DNA from: Pseudo-nitzschia pungens
Taxonomy: Eukaryota > Bacillariophyta > Bacillariophyceae > Bacillariales > Bacillariaceae
Length of the DNA stretch: 64,000 nt
Direction of reading: 5' to 3'
NCBI GenBank assembly: GCA_037355855.1
Contig: CM074758.1
Location: 8,715,001-8,779,000 of the forward strand
Shown piece after piece: positions 52,828 to 62,606 of this stretch. Within the stretch, counting starts at the first letter, position 1; each line of letters begins with the position of its first letter. The translations under genes and the position numbers were made by a program. Under the pieces are notes generated by a model that did not search any database, had not been told where the DNA came from, and worked only from the letters and a program-made list of their open reading frames with translations.

Positions 52828-54465
52828 AGACTTGGGGTATGTAAATCTGGTACTAATCCTACTGGAAGGGCCTAGCATCCTGTATAGTATCCTGTTTGGT
52901 ATCACCTTTTCAGATCTACAGTTCCGTTCTTATCTTAGCACCCTGTATCTCTAATAATCTAGGGGGTGCAAAGACTTGGGGTATGTAAATCTGGTACTAA
53001 TCCTACTGGAAGGGCCTAGCATTCTGTCTAGCATCCTGTTTAGTATCGCCTTTTCAGATCTACAGTTCCGTTCTTATCTTAGCACCCTGTATCTCTAATA
53101 ATCTAGGGGGTGCAAACACTTGGGGTATGTAAATCTGGTACAAATCCTACTGGAAGGGCCTAGCATTCTGTCTAGCATCCTGTTTAGTATCGCCTTTTCA
53201 GATCTACAGTTCCGTTCTTATCTTAGCATCCAATATATCTTATAATTTAGGTCTGCTAAGTCTTGGGGTATGTAAATCTGGTACAAATCCCACTGGAAGG
53301 GCCTAGCATTCTGTCTAGCATCCTGTTTAGTATCGCCTTTTCAGATCTACAGTTCCGTTCTTATCTTAGCATCCAACATATCTTATAATTTAGGGCTGTT
53401 AAGAGTTAGGGTATGTAGATCTGGTACAAATCCCACTGGAAGGGCCTAGCATTCTGTCTAGCATCCTGTTTAGTATCGCCTTTTCAGATCTACAGTTCCG
53501 TTCTTATCTTAGCACCCTGTATCTCTAATAATCTAGGGGGTGCAAACACTTGGGATATGTAAATCTGGTACAAATCCTACTGGAAGGGCCTAGCATTCTG
53601 TCTAGCATCCTGTTTAGTATCGCCTTTTCAGATCTACAGTTCCGTTCTTATCTTAGCATCCAATATATCTTATAATTTAGGGCTGTTAAGTCTTGGGGTA
53701 TGTGGATCTGGTACAAATCCCACTGGAAGGGCCTAGCATTCTGTCTAGCATCCTGTTTAGTATCGCCTTTTCAGATCTACAGTTCCGTTCTTATCTTAGC
53801 ATCCAACATATCTTAAAATTTAGGGCTCTTAAGACTTGGGGTATGTAAATCTGGTACAAATCCTACTGGAAGGGCCTAGCATTCTGTCTAGCATCCTGTT
53901 TAGTATTGCCATTTTCGTTCTTCAGTTCCGTTCTTATCTTAGCATCCAATAAATCTTATATTAATATTTCTTATATTATAGGGCTGCTAAGAGTTGGGGT
54001 ATGTACATCTGGTACAAATCCTACTTGAAGGGCCTAGCATCCTGTCTAGCATCCTGTTTAGTATCGCCTTTTCAGATCTACAGTTCCGCCCTTATCTTTG
54101 CATCCAATATATCTTATAATTTAGGGCTGTTAAGAGTTAGGGTGTGTAGATCTGGTACAAATCCTGCTGGAAGGGCCTAGCATTCTGTCTAGCATCCTAT
54201 TTAGTATCGCCTTTTCAGATCTACAGTTCCGTCCTCATCTTAGCACCCTGTATCTCTAATAATATAGGGCTGCTAAGTCTTGGGGTATGTAGATATGGTA
54301 CAAATCCTACTGGAAGGGCCTAGCATCCTTTCTAGCATCCTGTTTAGTATTGCCTTTTCCGTTCTACAGTTCAGTTCTTATCCTAGCCCACTGTATCTCT
54401 AATAATAAAGGGCTGCTAAGAGTTGGGGTATGTATATCTGGTACTAATCCTACTTGAGGGGCCTA
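52828..54465. repeat. satellite array 2, 143/144-bp unit, about 12 copies
   Basis: Unit begins CTTGGGGTATGTAAATCTGG, then has TACTGGAAGGGCCTAGCATT, GCATCCTGTTTAGTATCGCC, TTTTCAGATCTACAGTTCCG and a variable AT-rich end. Unit starts: 52831, 52975, 53119, 53262, 53405, 53549, 53692, 53835, 53993, 54136, 54279 and 54422, so spacing is 143-144 except one 158-bp step with an AT-rich insertion. The last copy is partial. Two tail variants (AGCACCCTGTATCTCTAATA and AGCATCCAATATATCTTATA) are interspersed. Confidence 0.95.
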
Positions 54466-55150
54466 ATGAGCGAAACTAATATGCACATGTAATATTACAT
54501 TATTTGTGACGTGGCACACATATTATTATGTGTCAAGAATTCATTATCACATACTTCCATAACAAACATAAACAAATCTAGACTAATTATTCGAATATCA
54601 CCAATAAATAATATTATACTTAACACATAAATTACGAATATATATCATGCGTAAACACACGATCAACATTTTCTTTTAACTTTCTGACACGTTAATCCAA
54701 AACTAAATTATTACAATCAATCCCCGAAAAGGACGTTACGGACATTTACAACTCCACACGCTTACCGGAGGCGCCAATTTGATCGTAGAAAACTTTGCAA
54801 CTGGTCATTGTCAACCTTCTTGTGCAACCAAAACTTGGGGAGAGATGACCTTTTGTAGTCATCTAAATCCTCATAAACATTAATCTTTATCTTGACTTCC
54901 TCCGATCTTTATCATCGACTGATAATTCTTCGTACTCTACAAGTAGTAGTAACTTCGTAATCTTACCTTCAGTTACTTTGTAATTCCAAAAATCACATCG
55001 GTGAACGCTTTTGTTTTTCGTCGATAATCCAACAACAGACACATCGGATCGGTAGCCCACAAGGCGAAGTTTCAGCAATTACTGAATTCATATCTTGGTT
55101 CCACAAAGAGGCAAAGCTCTGTTCGTGTATAGCTTTGATCACCATCCGCC
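54466..55150. promoter_or_regulatory. AT-rich spacer and leader of the LRR gene
   Basis: Very AT-rich. It contains a perfect palindrome ATGTAATATTACAT at 54487-54500, then TGACGTGGCA (an ACGT-core word of the kind bZIP factors bind) and an inverted ACACAT...ATGTGT pair at 54516-54534. The last 150 bases are more balanced and lead to the ATG at 55151. No gene is seen. Confidence 0.4.
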
Positions 55151-57457
55151 ATGGCTTTTTCACTTGGAAAGAAAAAAGAGAAATCGGGGAAGGAGAAACC
55201 TACCGCCCGCCGTCTCAGCAAAGGCAAGATGAATGCGCTGAAATGCCTGGGTCTGAGTAGATCCTTTCTGAAGAAATTTGAAAACACCGATCCAGTCAAA
55301 ACACCGAACAAAACATCAGTCAACACACCGGACAAAACATCGGACAAAACACCCGTCAACGCACCGGACAAAACATCGGACAAAACACCAGTCAACGCAC
55401 CAGTCAACGCACCGGGCAAAACACCGGACAAAACACCAGTCAACGCACCGGACAAAACATCGGACAAAACACCGGACAAAACACCAGTCAACGTACCGGG
55501 CAAAACATCGGACAAAACACCGGACAAAACACCGGTCAACAGAACGGTTAACAAAGGCAAGGCGCCACCCATGATCGATATCTATGCCGGGAGCAATGTG
55601 GACCAGCAATCGCAGGCTCACTCCCAAATGAGCGAAAAGGGACAGACAACACAATCGAGGAAGGAGAACCCTACTGTCCGCAAACTCAGCAAAAGCAAGA
55701 TCAATGCGCCGAGTTTCCTGCGTAGATCCTTTAAGAAAAAAGGTGAAAAAATCGATCCAGTCAAATCATCGGACAAAACGGTCAACAAAGGCAAGGCGCC
55801 ACCCATGATCGATATCCATCCCGGGAGCAATGTGGACCAGCAATCGCAGGCTCACTCTCAAATGAGCGAAAAGGCACAGACAACACAGTCGAGGAAAGAG
55901 AAACCTGTTGTCCGCAAACTCAGCAAAAGCAAGATCAATGCGCTGAGTTTCCTGGGTAGATCCTTTAAGAAGAAAGGTGAAAAAACCGATCCAGACAAAT
56001 CAGTCAACAAAGGCAAGGCGCCATCCATGATCGATATCTATGCCGGGAGCAATGTGGACCAGCAATCGCAGGCTCACTCTCAAATGAGCGAAAAGGCAAA
56101 GACAACACTGTTGTCGCCCAAAGCCACAAACCAGGAGGACTGGAAGTTGCTGCACGAACTCGCATGCCAATTCGATAAGTTCAAGCTGCAGGAGGCGGAA
56201 GAAATGAAAAAGCAAAAACCGGAGAAAGCCCCACAAACGAAGCAAACTCCGGGTGACGATAAGGACACCAAGAAATCTCTGGAGGCGATTTTTGGTGGTG
56301 CCAATTTCAGAGCGGATGGAAGTTTCCTGGACAACAAATTCATCGATCAATACCTGGTCGAGGCGCCCAAGTTTTCCAGCGTCACGTTCGACTTTTCGGG
56401 TCAGGGCAAACTCTACAAGCGTTTCAATCGCAAAAACGACGAGCAGAAAACCATTTGCAAAAAGTTTGCCGCTGCGTTGCTCCAGCACCCGAAATCGTCG
56501 AAGATCACCCAGCTCAACCTCTCCAATGCTCTCCTGCCCGACGCTTTCCTGGAAGCCCTGTCCGATCAATGCATCGCCAGCGGTGGAAAGGGCCTGCCGA
56601 TGCTCCAGGTGCTGAACCTGGAATCGAACGTCCTTGGCAAACCCGGAATCGATGCCCTGTGCCGGTGCATAGCCGATGCGAAGGTGTGGCCCCGCCTCCA
56701 GGTTCTGAAACTCGAGAACCAGAACAAGCCACTGGCCACCACAGCGGAGGAAGCCCTGGGTGAGGTCGTCGTGCAAAACACCAGCCTGGTGGTGGTGGGA
56801 TACCGCATCCGAACCGGGATCCCGAAGCAGCAGATCGAGAACACCGTGAAGTTCAACCTCGACAAGCTCCGGCAGGCACGCCGGATGCACGCGTCCGAGG
56901 CCGGGACCCTCAAGGCGCGAAAGCGCAACGAAATGGAATTGTATTTCGACAAGATCGCCTCCAATGCCGATCGCTCGGTGGTCAACGTGGACCTGACCGG
57001 AAACCTCAAGTTCCTGGGGTTGAATGCGACCGAGCGGACCAAGACGGGTGCCGCCTTTGCGACGAACAAAACCGTCAAGACGGTCAAGATGGTGAAACTC
57101 AAACTCGACGACGCCTTTGCGGAGGCTTTTGGCTCCGCCCTTGCCACCAACACTACCCTGGAGACCGTGATCCTGGACAGCAATTCATTTAGCGGGACGG
57201 GAATGATGGCGCTGCTGTCGGGACTGGGAAAGAACACGACGATAACCAACTTCCAGGTCCGGCACCAGTCCAAGATCATGTCCAGCAGCGACGAGGAGAA
57301 GCTCCCGGACTTGTTGAAGGACAACACGACCGTGCTCAAGCTCGGGATCGATGCCAGGAATCCGTTGATCAAGAAGCAACTCGAACTCAAAGCCAACCAA
57401 AACAGCGAGTTGCAGCGCAAGCTGCGGGCTGCCGCAAAGAAAAAGACGAAAAAGTAG
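55151..57457 (+). CDS. repeat-rich protein with tropomodulin-like leucine-rich C-terminus
   Basis: Single exon, 768 residues. The N-terminus is lysine-rich and repetitive: a run of DKTPVNAP/DKTSDKTP units (about 41-130), and a module of LSKSKIN, SFKKKGEK, GKAPPMIDIYAGSNVDQQSQ and AHSQMSEK occurring three times (to about residue 320). After an acidic-basic linker comes a leucine-rich repeat region of ribonuclease-inhibitor/tropomodulin type, with FSSVTFDFSGQGKLYKRF, ITQLNLSNALLPDAFLEALS, LPMLQVLNLESNVLG and TTLETVILDSNSFSGTGMMA. Such domains cap actin or mediate protein contacts; either role here is inference. The C-terminus is basic. No signal peptide is seen. The 3' end is duplicated just downstream. 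Confidence 0.75.
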   Translation: MAFSLGKKKEKSGKEKPTARRLSKGKMNALKCLGLSRSFLKKFENTDPVKTPNKTSVNTPDKTSDKTPVNAPDKTSDKTPVNAPVNAPGKTPDKTPVNAPDKTSDKTPDKTPVNVPGKTSDKTPDKTPVNRTVNKGKAPPMIDIYAGSNVDQQSQAHSQMSEKGQTTQSRKENPTVRKLSKSKINAPSFLRRSFKKKGEKIDPVKSSDKTVNKGKAPPMIDIHPGSNVDQQSQAHSQMSEKAQTTQSRKEKPVVRKLSKSKINALSFLGRSFKKKGEKTDPDKSVNKGKAPSMIDIYAGSNVDQQSQAHSQMSEKAKTTLLSPKATNQEDWKLLHELACQFDKFKLQEAEEMKKQKPEKAPQTKQTPGDDKDTKKSLEAIFGGANFRADGSFLDNKFIDQYLVEAPKFSSVTFDFSGQGKLYKRFNRKNDEQKTICKKFAAALLQHPKSSKITQLNLSNALLPDAFLEALSDQCIASGGKGLPMLQVLNLESNVLGKPGIDALCRCIADAKVWPRLQVLKLENQNKPLATTAEEALGEVVVQNTSLVVVGYRIRTGIPKQQIENTVKFNLDKLRQARRMHASEAGTLKARKRNEMELYFDKIASNADRSVVNVDLTGNLKFLGLNATERTKTGAAFATNKTVKTVKMVKLKLDDAFAEAFGSALATNTTLETVILDSNSFSGTGMMALLSGLGKNTTITNFQVRHQSKIMSSSDEEKLPDLLKDNTTVLKLGIDARNPLIKKQLELKANQNSELQRKLRAAAKKKTKK

Positions 57458-57597
57458 TCGACGGGCACGGTGCAATCGTGTGCACATTCGTGTCTCAACC
57501 ACAACAGCGAGTTGCAGCGCAAGCTGAGGGCTGCCGCAAAGAAAAAGACGAAAAAGTAGTCGACGGGCACGGTGCAATCGTGTGCACATTCGTGTCT
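57394..57597 (+). repeat. 102-bp tandem duplication of a gene end
   Basis: The last about 20 codons, stop and start of the 3' untranslated region of the LRR gene (57394-57495) are repeated head to tail at 57496-57597 with a few substitutions (for example CTGCGGGCTG versus CTGAGGGCTG). The second copy includes an in-phase stop but lies beyond the first stop. Confidence 0.92.
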
Positions 57598-57742
57598 CTA
57601 TGTATTAGATTAGATATTAGATGCCTATATTAAAATAAATGATGCATTCTTCTCCATCCGGCGCTGGTGATCTCATTCGTCACTTTCAATTGTGGTTTCT
57701 GTAGCTGTACTTTGTTGGGTTAGTCTTTGTTACTCTACGTTG

Positions 57743-58527
57743 TTAATAGTCTATGTTGTACTGGATGGCGGCCCTAGATCCCGGAACGATGATGGGCTTG
57801 ATCAGCGTGGTCACGACATCGACGTGCTCCTTGGAGGTTTCATAGGTTTCGTAGTCTTCCACGGATTGGAAGGTCGCCGACCAGACCACCGATCGGTTTT
57901 TTCCGGCCGGATGGTTCTGTCCCCCGGTCAGTTTCAGGTCTTCTCCCAGCTCGTGCGACGCGATTTCGGGGAGGACCTTGGGAAGTCCCAGCAATCCCGA
58001 TTTCATGGCTGCCGCCGAACGTGCGTGCGTGATTGGTCCGGGCAAATGCGTGTGCGTAAGTGTGTGCGCGAGTGTGTTCGTGTGCGTGTGTGTGTCCGCG
58101 TATGTTTTGTTGGGAAGGTTTCGGAAGGCAACGCCGACAAAGCGAAAGAAAGGAAAGCAAAGCAAAGCAATCGATGGTTTGGAACGCGGAGCGAAATGTC
58201 AGGGAGTGTGTGGATTCGGCAAGAGAAATCATCGCGCCGTATCCGTTGCTTTTGCAGCACCTCGATTATCGTCGATGCATCCATCCCTATGTTCTTTCGT
58301 TCCGAGCCGACCACAATCGCTGCCACATCGTCGAGCCGAGCTCGTGTCGAAACAAATCGCCATGTTGGTTCGCATTATTTACCTTCCACGGCTTCTTCCG
58401 AGACGCCGTCCTGCACGGTGAACATTACGACGTGTTTCACTTTCGGCATGGTGCTGAGCGCGACGACCTGGGTGGAAACCAGCAAATGTGCAGCGGCTAG
58501 TACGAGTGCAAGGGTTGTTTTCCACAT
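57743..58527 (-). CDS. stress-responsive A/B barrel (Dabb) protein with signal peptide
   Basis: Two exons on the minus strand, 58527-58383 and 58008-57743, give 136 residues. The 374-nt intron has GTAAAT and GGCAG ends and contains a (GT)n run. Exon 1 encodes a signal peptide (MWKTTLALVLAAAHLL...) ending near VVA-LSTMP, then VKHVVMFTVQDGVSEEAVE, the first strand and helix of a Dabb domain. Exon 2 continues MKSGLLGLPKVLPEIASHEL, then KNRSVVWSATFQSVEDYETY and HVDVVTTLIKPIIVPG. These dimeric alpha-beta barrels appear in stress-induced plant proteins and in some cyclases; no reaction is assigned. A leucine after the cleavage site is tolerated in diatom plastid signals, so plastid or secretory routing is possible. 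Confidence 0.85.
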
Positions 58528-59282
58528 TGTTGGTGTCGTTCGTTCTCGGAGCGATAAATTGACGGAACCGCTACTTGCTACTGTACTGCTTAAAAACTCA
58601 AAACTTCTCGGGCGGAGGGCGATAGAAGGAGTAGAAGGAGATCCGATGTCCGATGATTGCGATAGTGCGATGAAGACTTACAGGTACACAAGTAAACCTT
58701 ACCGGTACGTGACAAGTATGTTCTACATGGTAAGATAACATTGGACGATATCGAACCAAAATGAGACTTTGATGGAACATCATGTACAAGTACGTACGTA
58801 GTACGTAGTACGAACTGACTTGAAAACGCGTAGAATAATACATACAAGTAGTATCTATGGTACGTACGTAAATATGATAGATCGTGTTGTTCTAACCTTA
58901 TCGCTGAGAAGTGTCTGTGTCAAAGGAACCGCCATCACCAAGATCGGGTTTGGATTGTTATTAGAAGTAATTAGAAGTAAGTTACCCTACTCGTAGGATT
59001 TGTGAAACAGTGGTAAAAAATACTGTACATGTACTCCGTAAGGTTACTCATCATCATCCCGAAAGTATCCTTCCGCGAAACACGAACATACCACATTCCT
59101 CTCCTTCGGTCTTCGGTGCGAACTGGTATCAACACAGTAAGCATTGTGTTTCCACCCAACGAACGATAGATATTCCAATCATCTCGCCGGTTCCGAACAA
59201 CAAACATACTACCTACGGAAGACGCGTACTTTGCGGCGCCCCACCAAACGAAACCAAACCAAAAAATAATAAATTAAATCCG
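58528..59282. promoter_or_regulatory. divergent spacer between Dabb and membrane-protein genes
   Basis: It contains AACCTTACCGGTACG at 58696-58710, repeated GTACGTAC/GTACGTAG words at 58790-58810 and CGTAAGGTTACTC at 59038-59050, i.e. the same words seen in other spacers. No gene is seen. Both flanking genes are transcribed outward. Confidence 0.4.
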
Positions 59283-60698
59283 ATGAAACGCGCTGGGTTG
59301 CGCCGGTCTCGGCATTGGTTGGATATGACCCTCGCGATGAAGACGCAAACGTTCGTCCGTTTTGCCCTCATTGTTGGTGCCGCGCTCCTCGCAAACCCAA
59401 ATTCCTGGGCAGCGGAAGCTTCCGGTCGCGGATGGGGGATGCACCATTCCGTGTACCGATCGGGGCTTTTCGGGAGGGATCGGCAGCAACGACAGCCACT
59501 CAAGGGTCGCAACCGACTTCCCGCCCGCTCGTCGCATCTCGCGATCGACGTCCCGGATGTCGCAATCGGCGCGCCGGCGATGGCCGCAGTTCCCCGCGGC
59601 GGCGGTGGCATCGGTGCTTTTCCCTCCGCCACGGCTTCTCCCGCTCCCCCGGTGGTCGAGATCGCCGGGGCGATCGTTCGGATCGCGGTCTCGGCCGGAA
59701 AGGTCGTCCTGCCGGCGATCGCTGGGTTTGTCGGGGCTGTGGTCGGCTTCTACAAGGCCCTCCCGATGGACTCCATCACGGCGCAGATCGGGCTGGTCTA
59801 CTGCTTTCTGGGAGGCTACTACCCCACCCTTTTTTCCTCCCTGCAGGCGGCGCGGTATTGCGGGTGGCACGTGGCGGTCGACGCCATTGCCGACCTCACC
59901 GACGAGGCCGTGAAGGTTCTGGACGAGCTGGAGGCCACCGACTCGTCGTTTTTTTACGGGGAGGACAAGAGCCCGCGGGACCTCTTTTTGCACAAGGCCA
60001 ACGTCGTCCTAAAGACGGTCGACCCCGTCAAGATCAACGAGGCGACGGGAGCCCTCTACACCACCTGGCTCGGCGTCTCGACGGTCCTGCAGAAGGAATA
60101 CGCCCGGACCATCAGCCTGGCGCTGACCCTGGCGGAGGGACTCGAAAACACGGTCGGGGCGCTGGTGCTGGGACCCGTCCTGCGACTGGCGACCCCGGAC
60201 GACTACCGCCGGTGGGTCCCGGCGATCGTCGGCTGGGCGTCCAAGGCGGCGGCCATGAGGGTGGCCTGGAGGATCGAGCGCGTCCTGACCGCGGCAACGT
60301 CGGCCCTCGCCGGGGGAGCCATCGTGGCCCGGTCCGTCACCAAGCTGGTCCGGAAGCACCGGGCCGAGCGGAAGCAGCAGCAACTCGACGTGCCGCGGGG
60401 GCGACGACGATGGCCCTCTCCGTATCCGAACAAACGGCTCCTCGATCCGGACGACGATTCCGACCTTGAGGACAGCGACGACGAGGCGACGATCCTCGAT
60501 GCGGACGGCCGCGAGCCGGCCCTTTCGCTGGGGGAGAATCTCCTGGGATTCGCGGTGGGGGGAGTGGGATTCTACACCCAAATGGAGTGCCAGTACAAGC
60601 GAAGCTTTTCCTTCGTGGTTCCCTTTCCGTGGAGCCTGGCCACGTGGCCCTTTGACCTCGCGGAGCGATGGATCCAGTGGTACATCACAAAGTACTAG
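59283..60698 (+). CDS. unknown membrane protein with N-terminal signal
   Basis: Single exon, 471 residues from the ATG 59283; ATGs at 59325 and 59337 are alternatives. MKTQTFVRFALIVGAALLAN is a likely signal peptide, ending near SWA-AEA, without the plastid phenylalanine. A Gly/Ala-rich stretch leads to hydrophobic segments VVEIAGAIVRIAVSAGKVVL to GFVGAVVGFY and ITAQIGLVYCFLGGYYPTLF, later WVPAIVGWASKAAAMRVAW and ALAGGAIVA. A basic then acidic hydrophilic stretch (DPDDDSDLEDSDDE) precedes a last hydrophobic segment (LLGFAVGGVGFY) and aromatic C-terminus. It is probably a multi-pass protein of the secretory or endomembrane system. No family is recognised. Confidence 0.65.
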   Translation: MKRAGLRRSRHWLDMTLAMKTQTFVRFALIVGAALLANPNSWAAEASGRGWGMHHSVYRSGLFGRDRQQRQPLKGRNRLPARSSHLAIDVPDVAIGAPAMAAVPRGGGGIGAFPSATASPAPPVVEIAGAIVRIAVSAGKVVLPAIAGFVGAVVGFYKALPMDSITAQIGLVYCFLGGYYPTLFSSLQAARYCGWHVAVDAIADLTDEAVKVLDELEATDSSFFYGEDKSPRDLFLHKANVVLKTVDPVKINEATGALYTTWLGVSTVLQKEYARTISLALTLAEGLENTVGALVLGPVLRLATPDDYRRWVPAIVGWASKAAAMRVAWRIERVLTAATSALAGGAIVARSVTKLVRKHRAERKQQQLDVPRGRRRWPSPYPNKRLLDPDDDSDLEDSDDEATILDADGREPALSLGENLLGFAVGGVGFYTQMECQYKRSFSFVVPFPWSLATWPFDLAERWIQWYITKY

Positions 60699-62606
60699 TA
60701 GAATGGTGCGGCACCACCAACTATTACAGTACGAGTACTAGTACTAGTAGTACTAGGCAATGGAGGACACCAGCAGAACCGATGGTCACCAATGGATTGA
60801 TGGATCACTGGACCGATCGCTCGAGCATCAAGAGTGCGGTCGTTGAAAGAAGCAGGGCTACCCGGAATGTGCAACTGTCCTGTCGTGTCGTGTCGTGTCG
60901 TGTCGTGTCGTGTCGGGTCGGGTCGGGTCGGGTCGTGTCGTGTCATGTGATATCAGCACGATAGTATACCTCGCGGTTCCGACCAAAGGCTCACTTCGGC
61001 AGCAGTACGAGAGAGCATTCTGGGATTTTGATTGTCATGTACTACGAGTAGCTACACGTACTACGTGTATACAGTCTACTGCAACAAAAGAATGTGCACC
61101 ATTGGCTCGAATTTCTTCGAGTGCCGTACAAGACTCAGTTGTTGTTGTTGATCACGATTCTTTGCATTGCTATTGATGAAACAACGACGCCGCTCCTTGT
61201 ACGAATACTAGCCCGGAAAAGAAAAAAAAACAAATCATTTGCAGAATCGAGTTGATCGGCACCTTCTTACTGTATTGCAAGTCGTTGTCGTCGTTGTTGT
61301 CGTTGTTGTTGTTGTTGTTGTTTGGGCATGTCTTTGGTTTGTTTGCGGCACCGAGTTGATTTGAAAATACTATTTGCCACCCGAAACGCCGACGGCCTGC
61401 GAAACGAGGACCATTGGTGCCATCTCCTCTTTTGTTGGTTGTTGCCGACCTACTACTACTAGTAGTAGTACTAGTAGTAATAGTAGCTGGTGCTGCCTAT
61501 CACCATAATAGCTCGTGTTACTAAAAACGATCTGACGTTGGCCATCTTCTTCTTGCTGGGTCTACAAACAATGTGCTCCAGTGCTATCATTTATCGCAAC
61601 AGTTGACACCGCAGAGCGGACGACTTCCCAGAAGCTCTTGAAGTGTTTGTCGCCGATTGGTGGTGGTGTGAAAGGGCATGGTGCTCGTCTGCTGGTGGAT
61701 TTTGCTGCCACCACCACCAGCAAGCGACGATCATCGTCCGGGAGGGACGACAATGGTACTACGAGCGACTAAGGTCTGCTGGTGGATGATGCTTTGCTGA
61801 ACAAGATTCCTGTGTTGGTGATCGTGATGGAAAGGGATGATTCTTGAGCAAGATTGATGATCCCAACAGCAAGGCAGAATGCAGCAAATGGATGATAAGA
61901 AGGGGAAGAAGAAGCAATCCTAGATCCAGCAGCACCAGTGAGGAGAACAAGACAACAAGAAGAACAAAGCACCAGTACTACTAGTAGTGGAAGTTGGGGG
62001 GACACAATGAGAACCCTCTGGTGGTGGAAACACTAGTACTAGTACATTTCAATGCCCTTGTGCTTGTATTTTTGTTCATCTTGTGTCAAAAGCACTACCA
62101 CTACTACCTGCAGTAATTAGCCTGAGTAGCGATGGTTCCGGATGGATTCATTCCACCTCAGTCAGTCCCGAGCGATTAGACGTCTCTCTTTCTGCCTGTC
62201 CGTCTGTGCGTAACACCACCCATCTCAAAATCAATCTAAAAATCTAAAAAAACTCGACGATGGATCCTTCCATTCCTTTCTCCAAATCGACAACCGAAAT
62301 ACCGGTACTACTGATGATTGTTGATTATTGAATTGATCGCAACAAACGGTCTTGAACTGATTTCGATTGAGGAATATTCTTAGGACCTCAGCTCCGGACA
62401 TCTGTTCGTTATTCTTTGTCTTCTTGGCTCTAACGAAGGTAGCAAGGAATCGCATCGCACCGCATCGCATTTCATCTCCGAGCAAGCAACAATTCGAGCA
62501 GCATTCGCGACTCATCAACCACCAATCCGAGGAGCGTCGACCAAATTGGAACCGAAACCAATCCAATCCAGTTCCTGTTGTTGTTGTTGTTGTTCCTTCT
62601 GCGATC
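60699..62606. other. spacer with many microsatellites
   Basis: No supported gene. (GTGTC)n/(GGGTC)n lies at 60880-60946. ACTAGT-type patches lie at 60733-60755, 61452-61480, 61976-61990 and 62031-62043. (GTT)n runs lie at 61288-61322 and 62577-62596, the latter ending 11 bases before the pICln ATG. The frames at 61562-61772 and 61759-62005 lack coding bias. Confidence 0.5.

Noticed and set aside
51092..54465. Possible CRISPR array
   Set aside because: Units are contiguous 100-bp and 143-bp satellites with no unique spacers, and the genome is eukaryotic.
54516..54534. Inverted ACACAT...ATGTGT pair as a terminator
   Set aside because: It lies upstream of a gene in a eukaryotic spacer, and hairpin terminators of bacterial type do not apply.
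55072..55572. Minus-strand Val/Leu/Ser-rich frame
   Set aside because: Antisense of the DKTPVNAP repeats of the LRR gene.
57692..58738. 348-codon plus-strand frame
   Set aside because: Antisense to the Dabb gene, including its (GT)n intron.
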